The notes under the pieces: model-generated
Database searches by the model: none
Seen by the model: the letters and a program-made list of their open reading frames with translations, nothing else
Told to the model about the DNA's origin: nothing
Position numbers and translations under genes: made by a program
In this document: one piece after another, positions 43,281-53,412 of the stretch
Layout: the number at the start of each line of letters is the position of its first letter
Numbering within the stretch: the stretch's first letter is position 1
NCBI RefSeq assembly: GCF_014641615.1
Contig: NZ_BMIB01000001.1
Span: 744,769-808,768, forward strand
Source of the DNA: Filimonas zeae
GTDB lineage: Bacteria; Bacteroidota; Bacteroidia; Chitinophagales; Chitinophagaceae
Reading direction: 5' to 3'
Length of the DNA stretch: 64,000 nucleotides

Positions 43281-44180
43281 TTAGTTTGCCTTGCTCCTGA
43301 ATTGTTTAGGTGAAACGCCCATGATTTTCTTGAACACTCTGGAAAAATGATACTGATCTTCATAACCCAGCATATGTGAAACGGTTTTAATGTTGTTTTC
43401 GCTTTCCTGCAGCAGGCGGCCAGCCTTCTGAATTTTAAGAGACGTAAATAAGCTGATGGGGGAATATTTGGTTGTCTGGCGGAATAAGGCGGATAAATGA
43501 GAAGGGGAGATGTTAACGGATTGAGCCAGTTCTTCCAGCGTAAGGTTCTTATCCAGATTATTCTTCATGTAATCAATAGCGGCTTGTATCGGGTTGTTTT
43601 TGGTATCGTGCGCTTTCAGCTGAATTTGTTTGAAGGAAGTAAGGAAGGCGTAGAGGTTGCAGTTGGCATAAATAATATTTTCTACGTGATTCATAAACTC
43701 CAGGTGATGCAGCATATCATCAAAAATCATCTGGCGCATGGGGGAGGGCGTTACCGCCCATGGGCCGTTTTGTTTCCGGGTATTTAAAAACCGGAAAATA
43801 GTATCTGCTTCTTCCCCGGTAAAATGTACCCAGTAAATACTCCATGGCGTTTCTTCATTGGCCCCGTATTCATGCGTCTGGCCTGCAGGCAGTATAAAGT
43901 ACTGGTTGGCCTCTACGGCAAACAGTTGCCCTTTCAGCTTATACCAGCCCGATCCTTTTATACAATAAATAAGTACGTACTGGGCGCAGCCCAGTGGCCG
44001 CTCCCGGCTATGTTGCTTTGCGTGCGGATAAAATCCGATATCGGTTATATACAGCTGCCTGGATAGCGGATGCGTGGCGCAGAATCTGCGCCTGGCTTCC
44101 GGTAATATGCAGGACACCTGGCCTTTAAACCCGTCGGCAAGCTTTTGTGCGGGCTCTGTTTCGTTAGGCATAAAATCCAT
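43281..44180 (-). CDS. AraC-family transcriptional regulator of the sugar locus
   Basis: A 299-residue regulator. The N-terminal cupin-like sensor spans about 40-175 (YVLIYCIKGSGWYKLKGQLF, QYFILPAGQTHEYGANEETP, YWVHFTGEEAD). The C-terminal double helix-turn-helix spans about 195-297 (LTLEELAQSVNISPSHLSAL then FRQTTKYSPISLF, and MLGYEDQYHFSRVFKKIMGV followed by SPKQFR). It is divergent from the sugar porter at 44327, separated by 146 bases, so it most likely senses a sugar and activates the porter/DUF5107/GH2 operon. Regulation through sugar binding is inferred from family and position. Confidence 0.92.
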   Translation of the reverse strand: MDFMPNETEPAQKLADGFKGQVSCILPEARRRFCATHPLSRQLYITDIGFYPHAKQHSRERPLGCAQYVLIYCIKGSGWYKLKGQLFAVEANQYFILPAGQTHEYGANEETPWSIYWVHFTGEEADTIFRFLNTRKQNGPWAVTPSPMRQMIFDDMLHHLEFMNHVENIIYANCNLYAFLTSFKQIQLKAHDTKNNPIQAAIDYMKNNLDKNLTLEELAQSVNISPSHLSALFRQTTKYSPISLFTSLKIQKAGRLLQESENNIKTVSHMLGYEDQYHFSRVFKKIMGVSPKQFRSKAN

Positions 44181-44326
44181 TATTTTAAATCGTAAATGTA
44201 AGTTAGTGCAGATTTAGTAATGCTGCAAGGTGAATGGCGGTAATAATTATATCCATCTTTTTCTGCTTTTCTGCTATTTTTTTCCTGCCGTGAATACTGA
44301 ATCTTTGCGTTCATAAGCGTTGCCGT

Positions 44327-45670
44327 ATGCAGAATGTATCTTCTGGTTTTAATACCCGTTTTATTCTCCGGGTATCTTTTATTTCAGCCCTGGGTGGCTA
44401 TTTATTCGGATTTGACTTTGCCGTAATTGCCGGTGCCCTGCCTTTTTTAAAAGCCAGCTTTTCGTTTAATGAATACTGGGAGGGGTTTGCTACCGCCTCA
44501 CTGGCGCTGGGCTGTATGGTGGGATGTGTGTTTGCAGGCAGGCTGGCAGATCAATATGGGCGCAGACCAGCCTTAATGCTGGCAGCAGCTATTTTCCTGC
44601 TCAGTTCGCTGGTAATGGCCTTTGCAGGCGGTAAGCTGTTTTTTGTTTGCTGCCGTTTGGTGGCAGGTATAGGGGTAGGCATGGCTTCTACCTTATCACC
44701 CTTATACATTGCAGAAATTGCACCGGCCGAAAGCAGGGGCAGAATGGTGGCTATTAACCAGCTTACCATTGTGCTGGGCATTCTTGTTACCAATATTGTT
44801 AACTACCTGCTGCGCAACTCGGGCGATGATGCCTGGCGATGGATGGTGGGTTTAGGGGCAGTACCCTCGGCTTTTTTTCTGGCAGGTGTATACTGGTTGC
44901 CGGAAAGCCCCCGCTGGTTGTTAAAGGCAGGGGAGAAAGAAAAAGCCCTGAAAGTACTGGTGCGTTTGGGCGGATCGGACTATGCCAACGAGGTGGTAGC
45001 AAAATCCAACGCCAGAAAAACACAGGAAGTCAAGAGTAGCTACAAAGCTGTGTTTTCAAAAGCTGTTTTACCGGCTTTACTGGTAGGCATGACACTGGCG
45101 GTTTTTCAGCAACTGTGTGGTATTAACGTAGTATTCAATTTTGCCACTACCATATTTGAAAGCGTAGGGTTTAGCCAGGATGATCAGTTAAAGCAAACCA
45201 TTTTTATTGGTGTGGTAAACCTGGTATTTACGGTGCTGGCTATGTGGCAGGTAGATAAAGCGGGCCGCAAACCTTTAATGTTGTTAGGGGCAGGCGGGCT
45301 GGCAGTGTTATACATTATCAGCGCTGTGTTGCTGCAACAAAAGTCTGGCCTGGCTGCCTGGACCTTACTGGCCAGTATTGGGGTATATGCCATGTCCCTG
45401 GCACCGGTAACCTGGGTGTTGATTGCAGAAATATTCCCCATGAGTGTACGCGGAGCTGCCGTATCTGTTTCTGTGCTTGCCTTGTGGCTGGCCTACGCCA
45501 TTCTGGTATTTACCTTTCCTATTCTGGCAAGCCGCCTGGGTACGTATACTCCTTTTTACATCTACGCAGGTATTTGTGTGGCCGGTTTCTTCTTCATTTA
45601 TAAAAAGGTGCGGGAAACCAACGGCACTTCTCTGGACGATATAGAAGAGGCTGCTGTGCCTGCTCACTAA
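44327..45670 (+). CDS. MFS sugar porter
   Basis: A 447-residue, twelve-span permease. Sugar-porter signatures are complete: GGYLFGFDFAVIAGALPFL at TM1, GRLADQYGRRPALM after TM2, PESPRWLL after TM6, the QQLCGINVVFNF motif in TM7 (family QQ-x-x-GIN), and VDKAGRKPLML after TM8. It should import a monosaccharide by proton symport. Near match AATCTTTG at 44300-44307 could be its -7 element. It is the first gene of an operon with the DUF5107-TPR protein (40 bases later) and a GH2 enzyme, opposite the AraC regulator. Confidence 0.95.
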   Translation: MQNVSSGFNTRFILRVSFISALGGYLFGFDFAVIAGALPFLKASFSFNEYWEGFATASLALGCMVGCVFAGRLADQYGRRPALMLAAAIFLLSSLVMAFAGGKLFFVCCRLVAGIGVGMASTLSPLYIAEIAPAESRGRMVAINQLTIVLGILVTNIVNYLLRNSGDDAWRWMVGLGAVPSAFFLAGVYWLPESPRWLLKAGEKEKALKVLVRLGGSDYANEVVAKSNARKTQEVKSSYKAVFSKAVLPALLVGMTLAVFQQLCGINVVFNFATTIFESVGFSQDDQLKQTIFIGVVNLVFTVLAMWQVDKAGRKPLMLLGAGGLAVLYIISAVLLQQKSGLAAWTLLASIGVYAMSLAPVTWVLIAEIFPMSVRGAAVSVSVLALWLAYAILVFTFPILASRLGTYTPFYIYAGICVAGFFFIYKKVRETNGTSLDDIEEAAVPAH

Positions 45671-45709
45671 CCCATAGCAAGTATTTGCATCATCAGAAAA
45701 TAAACAGTA

Positions 45710-48700
45710 ATGCAGGTTAAAGCATGGAAAGAAAATATAGTGATTCCAACCTATAAGGTGGGTACGCCTGATATTAACCCGATGTTTCTGGAAAAGCGGG
45801 TATACCAGGGCAGCAGTGGAGTGGTATATCCACACCCTGTGATTGATAAGGTGTATGATGAAAAAGAAGATAAAGAGTGGATAGCGCTTTATCTGGAAAA
45901 CGATTATATCAGGGTGATGATTCTGCCTGAACTGGGCGGGCGTATTCAGATGGCCTATGACAAAACAAACGATTATCATTTTGTATATCATAACAGTGTT
46001 ATAAAGCCGGCGCTGGTGGGTCTGGCCGGTCCGTGGATAAGCGGCGGTATTGAGTTTAACTGGCCGCAGCACCATCGTCCTTCCACTTTCGGCCCTACGG
46101 ATTTCAGTGTAGAGGAAAATGAAGATGGCAGTAAAACCGTATGGGTGAATGAATACGAGGTAATGTTCAGAACAAGATGTTCGCTGGGCTTTACCCTGTA
46201 TCCTGACAAAGCGTATATTGAATTACATGCGAAGCTGTATAACAGAACAGCGTTTCCGCAAACATTTTTATGGTGGGCAAACCCTGCTGTAGCGGTAGAT
46301 GAGCATTATCAGAGTGTTTTTCCGCCAGACGTGCATGCGGTGTACGATCATGGTAAAAGAGATGTAAGTTCTTTCCCTATAGCCACCGGTACCTATTATA
46401 AGGTGGACTACTCCCCGGGTACTGATATTTCTGTATACACCAATATTCCGGTGCCTACTTCCTATATGGCAGTAAACAGTGCTTATAATTTTGTTGGCGG
46501 CTACCATCATAAAAAGAAGGCGGGTTTGATGCACATTGCAGATCATCATGTAAGTCCGGGTAAAAAGCAATGGACCTGGGGCTGCGGTGAATTTGGAAAA
46601 GCGTGGGACAGACAGCTGACAGATTCGGATGGGCCTTATTTTGAGTTGATGTGTGGGGTGTACACCGATAACCAGCCTGATTTCAGCTGGATTATGCCGA
46701 ACGAAGTAAGAGAGTTTAAGCAGTATTTCATGCCTTACAAAGATATTGGCTATGTAAAAAATGCTTCAACAGAGGTAATGGTGAATCTGGATATAGCAGA
46801 TGGCAACGCAGCCATTGGGGTATATGTTACCGGCGAACGCGAAGTCCTTGTAAGCCTTACCAATGGTAACAATGTTGTTTTCAGTGAAAAGATGACACTG
46901 ACCCCGCGTGCGGGTTATCAGCAAACGGTGGCGTTACCCAAAACGGCTTCAGCAGAGGCGGTGTATTCCATAACCGTATATGATGTAAACGGAGAGGTGC
47001 TGCTGGCTTATACGCCTGAAAAGAGTGAAGAGAAAGCATTGCCCGATCCTGCAAAGCCTATTGGATTGCCTGCGGAAATAGATACGCAGGAAGCATTATA
47101 CCTGGCCGGACTGCATTTGGAACAATACCGGCATGCTACTTACCGGCCCGAAGATTATTACCTGGAGGCACTGCGCAGAGATGCTACAGATATCCGCGCC
47201 AATAATGCCATGGGCTTGTTGTGTATGCGAACCGGCGATTTTGAAAGCAGTGAGCGTTATTGCAGAACTGCTGTGGAAAAAATGAACAGGCACAACCCTA
47301 ACCCTTACGACAGTGAGCCTTTGTACAACCTGGGCCTGGCGTTATGTTACCAGCGTAAGTTTGATGAGGCATTCCCTTACCTGTTTAAAGCTACCTGGAC
47401 GGCCGCTTTACAGGACAAGGCTTATCTGGAGCTGGCAGCTATTGAAGCCATGCGTAAAAACTGGACTTCTGCCGGTCAGCTTATTAACAAGTCGCTGGCA
47501 CGTAACCAGCACAGCCCGCAGGGGAAACACCTGAAAACGATTATTCTGCGTAATCAGGGCAAGGTGCAGGAAGCGCTGGAGCATAGCAGAAATGCCATTG
47601 CTTACGACGCTTTTGACTTTGGTAACCACTTTGAATTGTATTTGCTGCTGGTACGTACCGGCCACGAACAGCAGGCTGCTTTACTATTACAGGAGCTAAA
47701 CGCGCTGATTAACGGCCGTGAGCATACCTATATTGAAATTGCTATTGATTATGCAAAGGCAGGGCAGTATGCCGCCGCCGTAAGCTTACTTTCAGCAGCG
47801 GTGGAAGCAGGTGTAAGCGGCGTATTACTGCGTTATTACCTGGGCAGCTACAGTCTGTTACAACAGGATAAGGACATGGCATTGCACCATTGGAAGGTTG
47901 CCTTTGAACTATCGCCCGACCGTGTTTTCCCCAACAGGCTGGAAGATCTGGAAGTGCTGCATCAGGCATTGCAATATCATCCTCATGATTATAAAGCACA
48001 CTATTACCTGGGTAACTTTTACTATGCCAAAAGGCGGTATGAAAAAGCCAGGGAACATTGGGAGGCAAGCGTGCAGCAGAACGACAGCTTTGCTACCGTA
48101 TTACGCAACCTGGGCATTGCTTACTTTAACAAGTTTGATAAAAAAGCAGAAGCGCTGGATTTGTTTGAACGTGCTTACCAGGCTGACCCTACCGATGCGC
48201 GGGTTTTATACGAGCTGGATCAGTTACACAAGCTGATGCTTACCGCACCAGATGTTCGTTTGGCTAAACTGGACGGAAAAGAGACGCTGGTAAAAGAGCG
48301 GGACGATTTGTATATTGAATATGTAACACTGCATACCCTTACGGGGCAGGCACCCAAAGCGTTATCGCTTTTACAGAACAGGAGTTTTCATCCGTGGGAA
48401 GGTGGTGAGGGTAAAACCTCCGGCCAGCATATTGCCATACATATTCAGCTGGCGCTGGCTGCTATGCACAACAAAGAATATCAGAAAGCCATTGCATTAC
48501 TACAGGCAGCTGAAGTATATCCTGAAAACCTGGGTGAAGGAAAATTGTTTGGCGCTCAGGAAAATGATATTCATTACTGGCTGGGTTGTGTGTATGAGCT
48601 GACTGGCGATGGGCAACAAGCCGCGGCTTATTGGGAAAAGGCAGCGGTTGGATTAAGTGAGCCGGGACAGGCCATTTTTTACAACGATCAGCAGCCCGAT

Positions 48701-49066
48701 AAAATATTTTACCAGGGACTTGCTTTGCTGAAACTGAACCGCCCCGCAGAAGCGGATGAAAGATTTGCCCGTTTAATTGAATACGGAGAAGCGAATCAGG
48801 ATCAGATCATCCGTATGGATTTCTTTGCAGTATCGCACCCCGATCTGATGATTTTTGATGATGATTTAACCCGCCATAATATTATCCATTGCCTGTATTT
48901 ACAGGCGTTGGGCTGGTTAGGACGGAAGCAGTTTGAAAAGGCAGGCATTTTTCTGGAAAAAGGTTTACAAAGAAATCCGTCGCATTCCGGCTTACATATA
49001 CATCAGTCACTGCTGCAACAATGGTTAAAGCAGGCAGATAGCATTCATTTCAATACAATTGCATAA
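45710..49066 (+). CDS. DUF5107 protein with long TPR region
   Basis: A 1,118-residue protein with no signal peptide (MQVKAWKENIVIPTYKVG), so probably cytoplasmic. Residues 1-345 match DUF5107: VMILPELGGRIQMAYDKTND, GGIEFNWPQHHRPSTF, WWANPAVAVDEHYQSVFPPD. The galactose-mutarotase-like fold of such sequences suggests sugar binding. Residues about 450-1110 carry many TPR motifs (NNAMGLLCMRTGDFESSERY, YYLGNFYYAKRRYEKAREHW, NLGIAYFNKFDKKAEALDLF). The family is usual beside sugar permeases and glycosidases in Bacteroidota; its biochemical activity is not known to me. It ends 12 bases before the GH2 gene. Confidence 0.92.
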   Translation: MQVKAWKENIVIPTYKVGTPDINPMFLEKRVYQGSSGVVYPHPVIDKVYDEKEDKEWIALYLENDYIRVMILPELGGRIQMAYDKTNDYHFVYHNSVIKPALVGLAGPWISGGIEFNWPQHHRPSTFGPTDFSVEENEDGSKTVWVNEYEVMFRTRCSLGFTLYPDKAYIELHAKLYNRTAFPQTFLWWANPAVAVDEHYQSVFPPDVHAVYDHGKRDVSSFPIATGTYYKVDYSPGTDISVYTNIPVPTSYMAVNSAYNFVGGYHHKKKAGLMHIADHHVSPGKKQWTWGCGEFGKAWDRQLTDSDGPYFELMCGVYTDNQPDFSWIMPNEVREFKQYFMPYKDIGYVKNASTEVMVNLDIADGNAAIGVYVTGEREVLVSLTNGNNVVFSEKMTLTPRAGYQQTVALPKTASAEAVYSITVYDVNGEVLLAYTPEKSEEKALPDPAKPIGLPAEIDTQEALYLAGLHLEQYRHATYRPEDYYLEALRRDATDIRANNAMGLLCMRTGDFESSERYCRTAVEKMNRHNPNPYDSEPLYNLGLALCYQRKFDEAFPYLFKATWTAALQDKAYLELAAIEAMRKNWTSAGQLINKSLARNQHSPQGKHLKTIILRNQGKVQEALEHSRNAIAYDAFDFGNHFELYLLLVRTGHEQQAALLLQELNALINGREHTYIEIAIDYAKAGQYAAAVSLLSAAVEAGVSGVLLRYYLGSYSLLQQDKDMALHHWKVAFELSPDRVFPNRLEDLEVLHQALQYHPHDYKAHYYLGNFYYAKRRYEKAREHWEASVQQNDSFATVLRNLGIAYFNKFDKKAEALDLFERAYQADPTDARVLYELDQLHKLMLTAPDVRLAKLDGKETLVKERDDLYIEYVTLHTLTGQAPKALSLLQNRSFHPWEGGEGKTSGQHIAIHIQLALAAMHNKEYQKAIALLQAAEVYPENLGEGKLFGAQENDIHYWLGCVYELTGDGQQAAAYWEKAAVGLSEPGQAIFYNDQQPDKIFYQGLALLKLNRPAEADERFARLIEYGEANQDQIIRMDFFAVSHPDLMIFDDDLTRHNIIHCLYLQALGWLGRKQFEKAGIFLEKGLQRNPSHSGLHIHQSLLQQWLKQADSIHFNTIA

Positions 49067-49078
49067 ATACGGATACCC

Positions 49079-51838
49079 ATGAAACATTTGTTGCAATGGA
49101 CGGCGGGAAAGCGAATGGTTGTGTGTGCTTTATTACTGGTACTAGCCGGAAGCCTGCATGCGCAACGACTATTGCTGAACGGTAACTGGAACGTAAAACT
49201 GGAAACAGGTCAGCAGACGCCGCAGATCATTCAACTGCCGGGTACGCTGGATGATGCGGGAATAGGCGAGCCGGTTACCGGAACGCCGCGTGTGGATATT
49301 GCTACAATGGCGCATCTTACCCGTAAGTTTAACTATGTGGGTAAAGCTTATTATACCCGTACAGTAAAGGTGCCGGCTAACTGGAAAGGAAAGCGCCTGG
49401 TATTAACACTGGGAAGGGTGTTGTGGAAGTCGCAGCTTTGTATTGATGGCGTATGGCTGAACGGCAGTGAAGAAAGCCTGGTGGTAAGCCATAGCTATCA
49501 TGTTACCGGTAAGCTGTTACCGGGTAAAACGCATACCATAACGGTGATGGTAGACAACAGCAGCTTGTGCCCCGGTATTAATATTTATGAGCGCAAGTAC
49601 CCGAATAAAGACAGTTATGAAATGGTACATGCCTATACCAACCATACACAGGTAAAATGGAATGGCATATTGGGTGATATTCAGTTGCAGGCAACACCGC
49701 TTAGCTTTATTGAGCAGGTAGATGTACAGCCGCTGGTAAAAGAACAGAAGCTTGCGGTGCAGTATACTATTCAACAGCAGGGCAAAGCTGCCGGTAAGTT
49801 TTTCAGCTATGTAACAGATATAAAAACCGGCCGCAGGTGGAAGCATACTGTTTCCGGTACTGCTAAAAACGGAAAGCTGGAAGTACGTTTGAATTTTGAC
49901 AAGGAAGCAAAGCCCTGGAATGAATTTACGCCACAGTTATACCAACTGGTATCTGTACTGGTTTATGGCAATAGCCGTGATACGGTAGTTACCCCCTTCG
50001 GTATCCGCGACTTAGCGGTAAAAGACCGTAACCTGTATCTGAACAATCAGCGGGTGTTTATGCGGGGCAACCTGGAATGTGTCATTTTCCCACTTACCGG
50101 TTATCCGCCTATGGATAAGCAAACCTGGGTGAATTTATATGCAAAGGCAAAATCGTTTGGTTTAAATAGTTTCCGTTTTCACAGCTGGTGCCCACCACAG
50201 GCAGCCTTTGAGGCGGCTGATGAAGCAGGCTTTTACCTGCAGGTAGAGTTGCCGCACTGGAATTTAAAAGTGGGTGCCGATACCGCTGCGTTTGCTTACC
50301 TGCGCCGGGAAGCATATCGTATACTGGCGCAGTATGGTAATCATCCTTCGTTTATGTTCTTTTCTATGGGTAACGAACTCGAAGGTAATTTTGCCTTATT
50401 AAACAACCTGGTGCATGAACTGAAAGCAGTTGACAAACGTCATTTATATACAACTACCACTTTCAGCTTTCAGAAAAATGTTTCGGGCATAGTACAGCCG
50501 GAAGATGATTTTCTGGTTACCCAGTGGACAAAGGACGGATGGGTGAGAGGTCAGGGTGTGTTTAATGATAAAGCCCCTGATTTTTCAAAGGATTACAGTG
50601 CCGCCGCAGGCAATATAGCTGTGCCGTTAATCAGTCATGAAATAGGGCAGTACTCTGTATACCCTGATGTAGCTGAAATAGCTGCCTATACCGGTAATCT
50701 GGTGCCCAATAACTTGATAGCCGTAAAAAATGATCTGGAAAAGAAGGGCCGCTTATGGCTGGCACCTGCCTACCTGAATGCCTCCGGAAAGCTGGCTACC
50801 TTGTTATATAAAGAGGAAATAGAAAGGGCTTTAAAAACAAAAGAGTTTGATGGCCTGCAGTTGTTGCAGCTACAGGATTTTCCCGGGCAGGGTACTGCTT
50901 TAGTGGGCGTGCTGAATGCCTTCTGGGCTTCTAAAGGATTTGTAACAGCCGAACAGTTCCGCAGCTTTAACAGCGAACTGGTACCATTGATCCGCTTTGC
51001 CAGAGCCACCTGGCTGAATAATGAACATTTTACGGCATCTGTTGAGCTGGCTAACTTTTATAGTCCTTTACAGCAGGCTGTGGTAAACTGGAACGTGCGC
51101 ACAGAAGCGGGCAAAACCATAAGCGCAGGCACGTTTGATAAAAAAGATTATGGTGTTGGTAACCGCCTGGAGGTAGGGCAGATGGATGTGGCCCTGCAAA
51201 ATATAACCACTGCCACCCGGCTGATAGTGGAGGTAGGCGTTACAGGTACCCAATACCGCAACCAATGGAGTATATGGGTATATCCTGCTGCTGAGGAAGC
51301 TACAGCAGACAGCATAGTGATAACGCAATCCTTTGCCGCAGCGGAAAATGCATTGATGGAAGGGAAGACGGTACTGCTGTCTCCCGCTGTTGCAGATATA
51401 AAAGGTACAGAAGGGCGCTTTACGCCTGTGTTCTGGAGCCCGGTGCATTTTCCTGACCAGCCCGGTACTATGGGGCAACTGATAAAAGCTGCGCACCCTG
51501 CGTTGAAAGCATTCCCTACCAAGGAGCATACGGACTGGCAATGGTGGGATCTGATTAAAAAGAGCAAAACGCCGGAAGTGGATAGCCTGCCGGATGAAGC
51601 AGTGATTATACGCGTGATAGATAATTTTGTAACCAACAGAAACCTGTGTGCTTTGTGGGAAGTGAAAGTGGGTAAGGGTAAGTTATTGTTCTCCGGTATG
51701 GATGTACTTACTGACAGGGCCAACAGACCTGCTGCCCGGCAATTGTACAACAGTTTGCTGGCGTATATGAAAGGGCCGCAGTTTAACCCGCAGGTAGCTG
51801 TGCCGTTTGCGTGGGTGAAAGGTGTGACTGCAAAGTAG
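49079..51838 (+). CDS. GH2-family glycoside hydrolase
   Basis: A 919-residue secreted enzyme (signal MVVCALLLVLAGSLHAQ). The N-terminal galactose-binding-like domain (LNGNWNVKLETGQQTPQIIQ, YYTRTVKVPANWKGKRLVLT) and an immunoglobulin-like domain lead to the TIM barrel, with VFMRGNLECVIFPLTGYP, LNSFRFHSWCPPQAAFEAAD, the acid/base Glu433 in SMGNELEGNF and the probable nucleophile Glu521 in SHEIGQYSVYP. The C-terminal part is beta-rich. Family activities include beta-galactosidase, beta-mannosidase and beta-glucuronidase; the sequence alone does not decide. It is the last gene of the AraC-controlled sugar operon. Confidence 0.93.
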   Translation: MKHLLQWTAGKRMVVCALLLVLAGSLHAQRLLLNGNWNVKLETGQQTPQIIQLPGTLDDAGIGEPVTGTPRVDIATMAHLTRKFNYVGKAYYTRTVKVPANWKGKRLVLTLGRVLWKSQLCIDGVWLNGSEESLVVSHSYHVTGKLLPGKTHTITVMVDNSSLCPGINIYERKYPNKDSYEMVHAYTNHTQVKWNGILGDIQLQATPLSFIEQVDVQPLVKEQKLAVQYTIQQQGKAAGKFFSYVTDIKTGRRWKHTVSGTAKNGKLEVRLNFDKEAKPWNEFTPQLYQLVSVLVYGNSRDTVVTPFGIRDLAVKDRNLYLNNQRVFMRGNLECVIFPLTGYPPMDKQTWVNLYAKAKSFGLNSFRFHSWCPPQAAFEAADEAGFYLQVELPHWNLKVGADTAAFAYLRREAYRILAQYGNHPSFMFFSMGNELEGNFALLNNLVHELKAVDKRHLYTTTTFSFQKNVSGIVQPEDDFLVTQWTKDGWVRGQGVFNDKAPDFSKDYSAAAGNIAVPLISHEIGQYSVYPDVAEIAAYTGNLVPNNLIAVKNDLEKKGRLWLAPAYLNASGKLATLLYKEEIERALKTKEFDGLQLLQLQDFPGQGTALVGVLNAFWASKGFVTAEQFRSFNSELVPLIRFARATWLNNEHFTASVELANFYSPLQQAVVNWNVRTEAGKTISAGTFDKKDYGVGNRLEVGQMDVALQNITTATRLIVEVGVTGTQYRNQWSIWVYPAAEEATADSIVITQSFAAAENALMEGKTVLLSPAVADIKGTEGRFTPVFWSPVHFPDQPGTMGQLIKAAHPALKAFPTKEHTDWQWWDLIKKSKTPEVDSLPDEAVIIRVIDNFVTNRNLCALWEVKVGKGKLLFSGMDVLTDRANRPAARQLYNSLLAYMKGPQFNPQVAVPFAWVKGVTAK

Positions 51839-51906
51839 TTGGGGATAACCATACGGGGCCGGACTAGTTCCCATCTTACTACCGGTACCCCGGCCTGGTA
51901 TATCCA

Positions 51907-51974
51907 ATCTATACTTTTGCGCAACAAGCTAACCAATTGGCGCGCGCATTGGCCAGGCGTTTAAAAGTATAGAT
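51907..51974. promoter_or_regulatory. 12-bp inverted repeat framing the bioB leader
   Basis: ATCTATACTTTT (51907-51918) and AAAAGTATAGAT (51963-51974) are perfect inverted copies 44 bases apart. The right copy ends two bases before the bioB ATG. CCAAT (51933-51937) and ATTGG (51948-51952) form an inner pair. The left copy includes the promoter element at 51912. It may be a paired operator or a cruciform; no E. coli-like BirA site is visible. Confidence 0.5.
51912..51919 (+). promoter_or_regulatory. Putative -7 promoter element for bioB
   Basis: TACTTTTG matches TAnnTTTG, 57 bases before the ATG, within the left arm of the inverted repeat. No clear -33 TTTG at the usual spacing. Confidence 0.45.
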
Positions 51975-51976
51975 GC

Positions 51977-52948
51977 ATGAAATTTTCTACAGAAGCATTA
52001 CGTCACGACTGGACGAAAGAAGAAGTATTGTCTATTTACCATCTTCCGTTGATGGAACTGGTGTATAAAGCTGCAACGGTACACCGCGAATGGCATGCAC
52101 CGGATGAGGTGCAGATAGCTACGTTGTTATCGGTTAAAACCGGTGGTTGCCCGGAAGACTGCTCTTATTGTGGCCAGGCGGCACGTTACCATGCCGATAT
52201 AAAAGTACAGGCATTGCTTCCGGTTAATACCGTACTGTCGCATGCCCAAAAAGCAAAGGAACGTGGATCAACCCGTTTTTGCATGGCTGCGGCCTGGCGT
52301 GAGGTACGCGATAACCGCGATTTTGACCGCATTATTGAAATGGTAAAAGGGGTAAACGAAATGGGCCTGGAAGTATGTTGCACATTAGGCATGCTTACAG
52401 AAAGCCAGGCGGTAAGGTTACAGGAGGCGGGCCTGTATGCCTACAACCATAACCTGGATACATCGGAGGAATACTACGACAAAATTATTACTACGCGGCA
52501 GTTTGATAACCGTATTAACACCATCAACAACGTGCGAAAAGCAGGTATTACGGTATGTTCAGGCGGCATTATAGGGCTGGGGGAAACGGTGGAGGACAGA
52601 GTGGGTATGTTGCGAACCCTTGCGAATATGGAAACCCATCCGGAATCGGTACCGGTGAATGCGCTGGCGCGTGTAAAAGGTACGCCGCTGGAGAACAACG
52701 CAAAGGTGGATGCCTGGGATATGGTGCGTATAATTGCTACGGCCCGTATTATGATGCCTGCTTCTATGGTGCGGTTGAGCGCGGGCCGCATTGAGATGAC
52801 TGAGGCAGAACAGGCATGGTGTTTTATGGCGGGTGCTAATTCAATATTTACGAGTGATGCGGAGAAGTTGCTGGTAACGCCCAACCCAGGTGTTGCTGAT
52901 GATATGAGCATGTTGCACAACCTGGGCTTGAAGCCGAAAGCAGTATAG
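51977..52948 (+). CDS. bioB: Biotin synthase
   Basis: A 323-residue radical-SAM enzyme that inserts sulfur into dethiobiotin. The [4Fe-4S] motif is C58-P-E-D-C62-S-Y-C65. [66 protein letters not shown] and [16 protein letters not shown] are family blocks including the [2Fe-2S] cysteine region. The end ([20 protein letters not shown]) is also typical. Length is normal. It stands alone, without bioA, bioD or bioF in this window, so biotin genes are scattered. A perfect 12-bp inverted repeat frames its leader. Confidence 0.97.
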   Translation: MKFSTEALRHDWTKEEVLSIYHLPLMELVYKAATVHREWHAPDEVQIATLLSVKTGGCPEDCSYCGQAARYHADIKVQALLPVNTVLSHAQKAKERGSTRFCMAAAWREVRDNRDFDRIIEMVKGVNEMGLEVCCTLGMLTESQAVRLQEAGLYAYNHNLDTSEEYYDKIITTRQFDNRINTINNVRKAGITVCSGGIIGLGETVEDRVGMLRTLANMETHPESVPVNALARVKGTPLENNAKVDAWDMVRIIATARIMMPASMVRLSAGRIEMTEAEQAWCFMAGANSIFTSDAEKLLVTPNPGVADDMSMLHNLGLKPKAV

Positions 52949-52961
52949 CCTGTAACTGGTT

Positions 52962-53318
52962 TCAGTTGGTTTTTCTGCTCAGAATCCGTTCCCTATGTAA
53001 GAACCCCCATTGGGCTATTACATCTGTAAGCTCTTTTAGGGTTACGCCGTAATCCGTTATTTCGTAGGATACAGTTACGGGCTGTGTGTCCTGCACGTTT
53101 CGTTGCACCAGCTGGTTTATTTCCAGATCTTTCAGTTCCCGGCTCAGCACCTTGCCCGATATACCTTTTACTTCCCGTAACAATTCGGAATAACGCATGC
53201 TTTTATAGCATAAACAGGCAATGATAGAGACTTTCCATTTGCCATTCAGCACATCCATGGCATCGTGTATGGCCAGTATTTTTTTGCCGCAGTCCGGATA
53301 CTTTCGTTTCATATTCAT
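52962..53318 (-). CDS. HxlR-family winged-helix regulator beside a nitroreductase
   Basis: A 118-residue regulator. Cys10 precedes the core (PDCGKKILAIHDAMDVLNGK then WKVSIIACL), followed by MRYSELLREVKGISGKVLSR, ELKDLEINQLVQR and the closing VIAQWGFLHRE. It is divergent from the nitroreductase gene at 53413 with 94 bases between. In that space GTCAC occurs twice 16 bases apart and AGTTAC occurs at either side, and CGCTTT-A-AAAGCG (53363-53375) is a palindrome: candidate operator material. Likely an electrophile-responsive switch for its neighbour. It converges on bioB with 13 bases between. Confidence 0.92.
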   Translation of the reverse strand: MNMKRKYPDCGKKILAIHDAMDVLNGKWKVSIIACLCYKSMRYSELLREVKGISGKVLSRELKDLEINQLVQRNVQDTQPVTVSYEITDYGVTLKELTDVIAQWGFLHRERILSRKTN

Positions 53319-53412
53319 CAGTTAGTTACCTGAATGTCACTATTACTTTTTGTCACCAAGTTACGCTTTAAAAGCGGTGCCGCTACCTTCGTTTTCATAA
53401 ATAGAAACTACT

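Noticed and set aside
51907..51974. E. coli-like BirA operator before bioB
   Set aside because: The known TTGTAAACC type half-sites are not present; only the AT-rich 12-bp repeat is seen.
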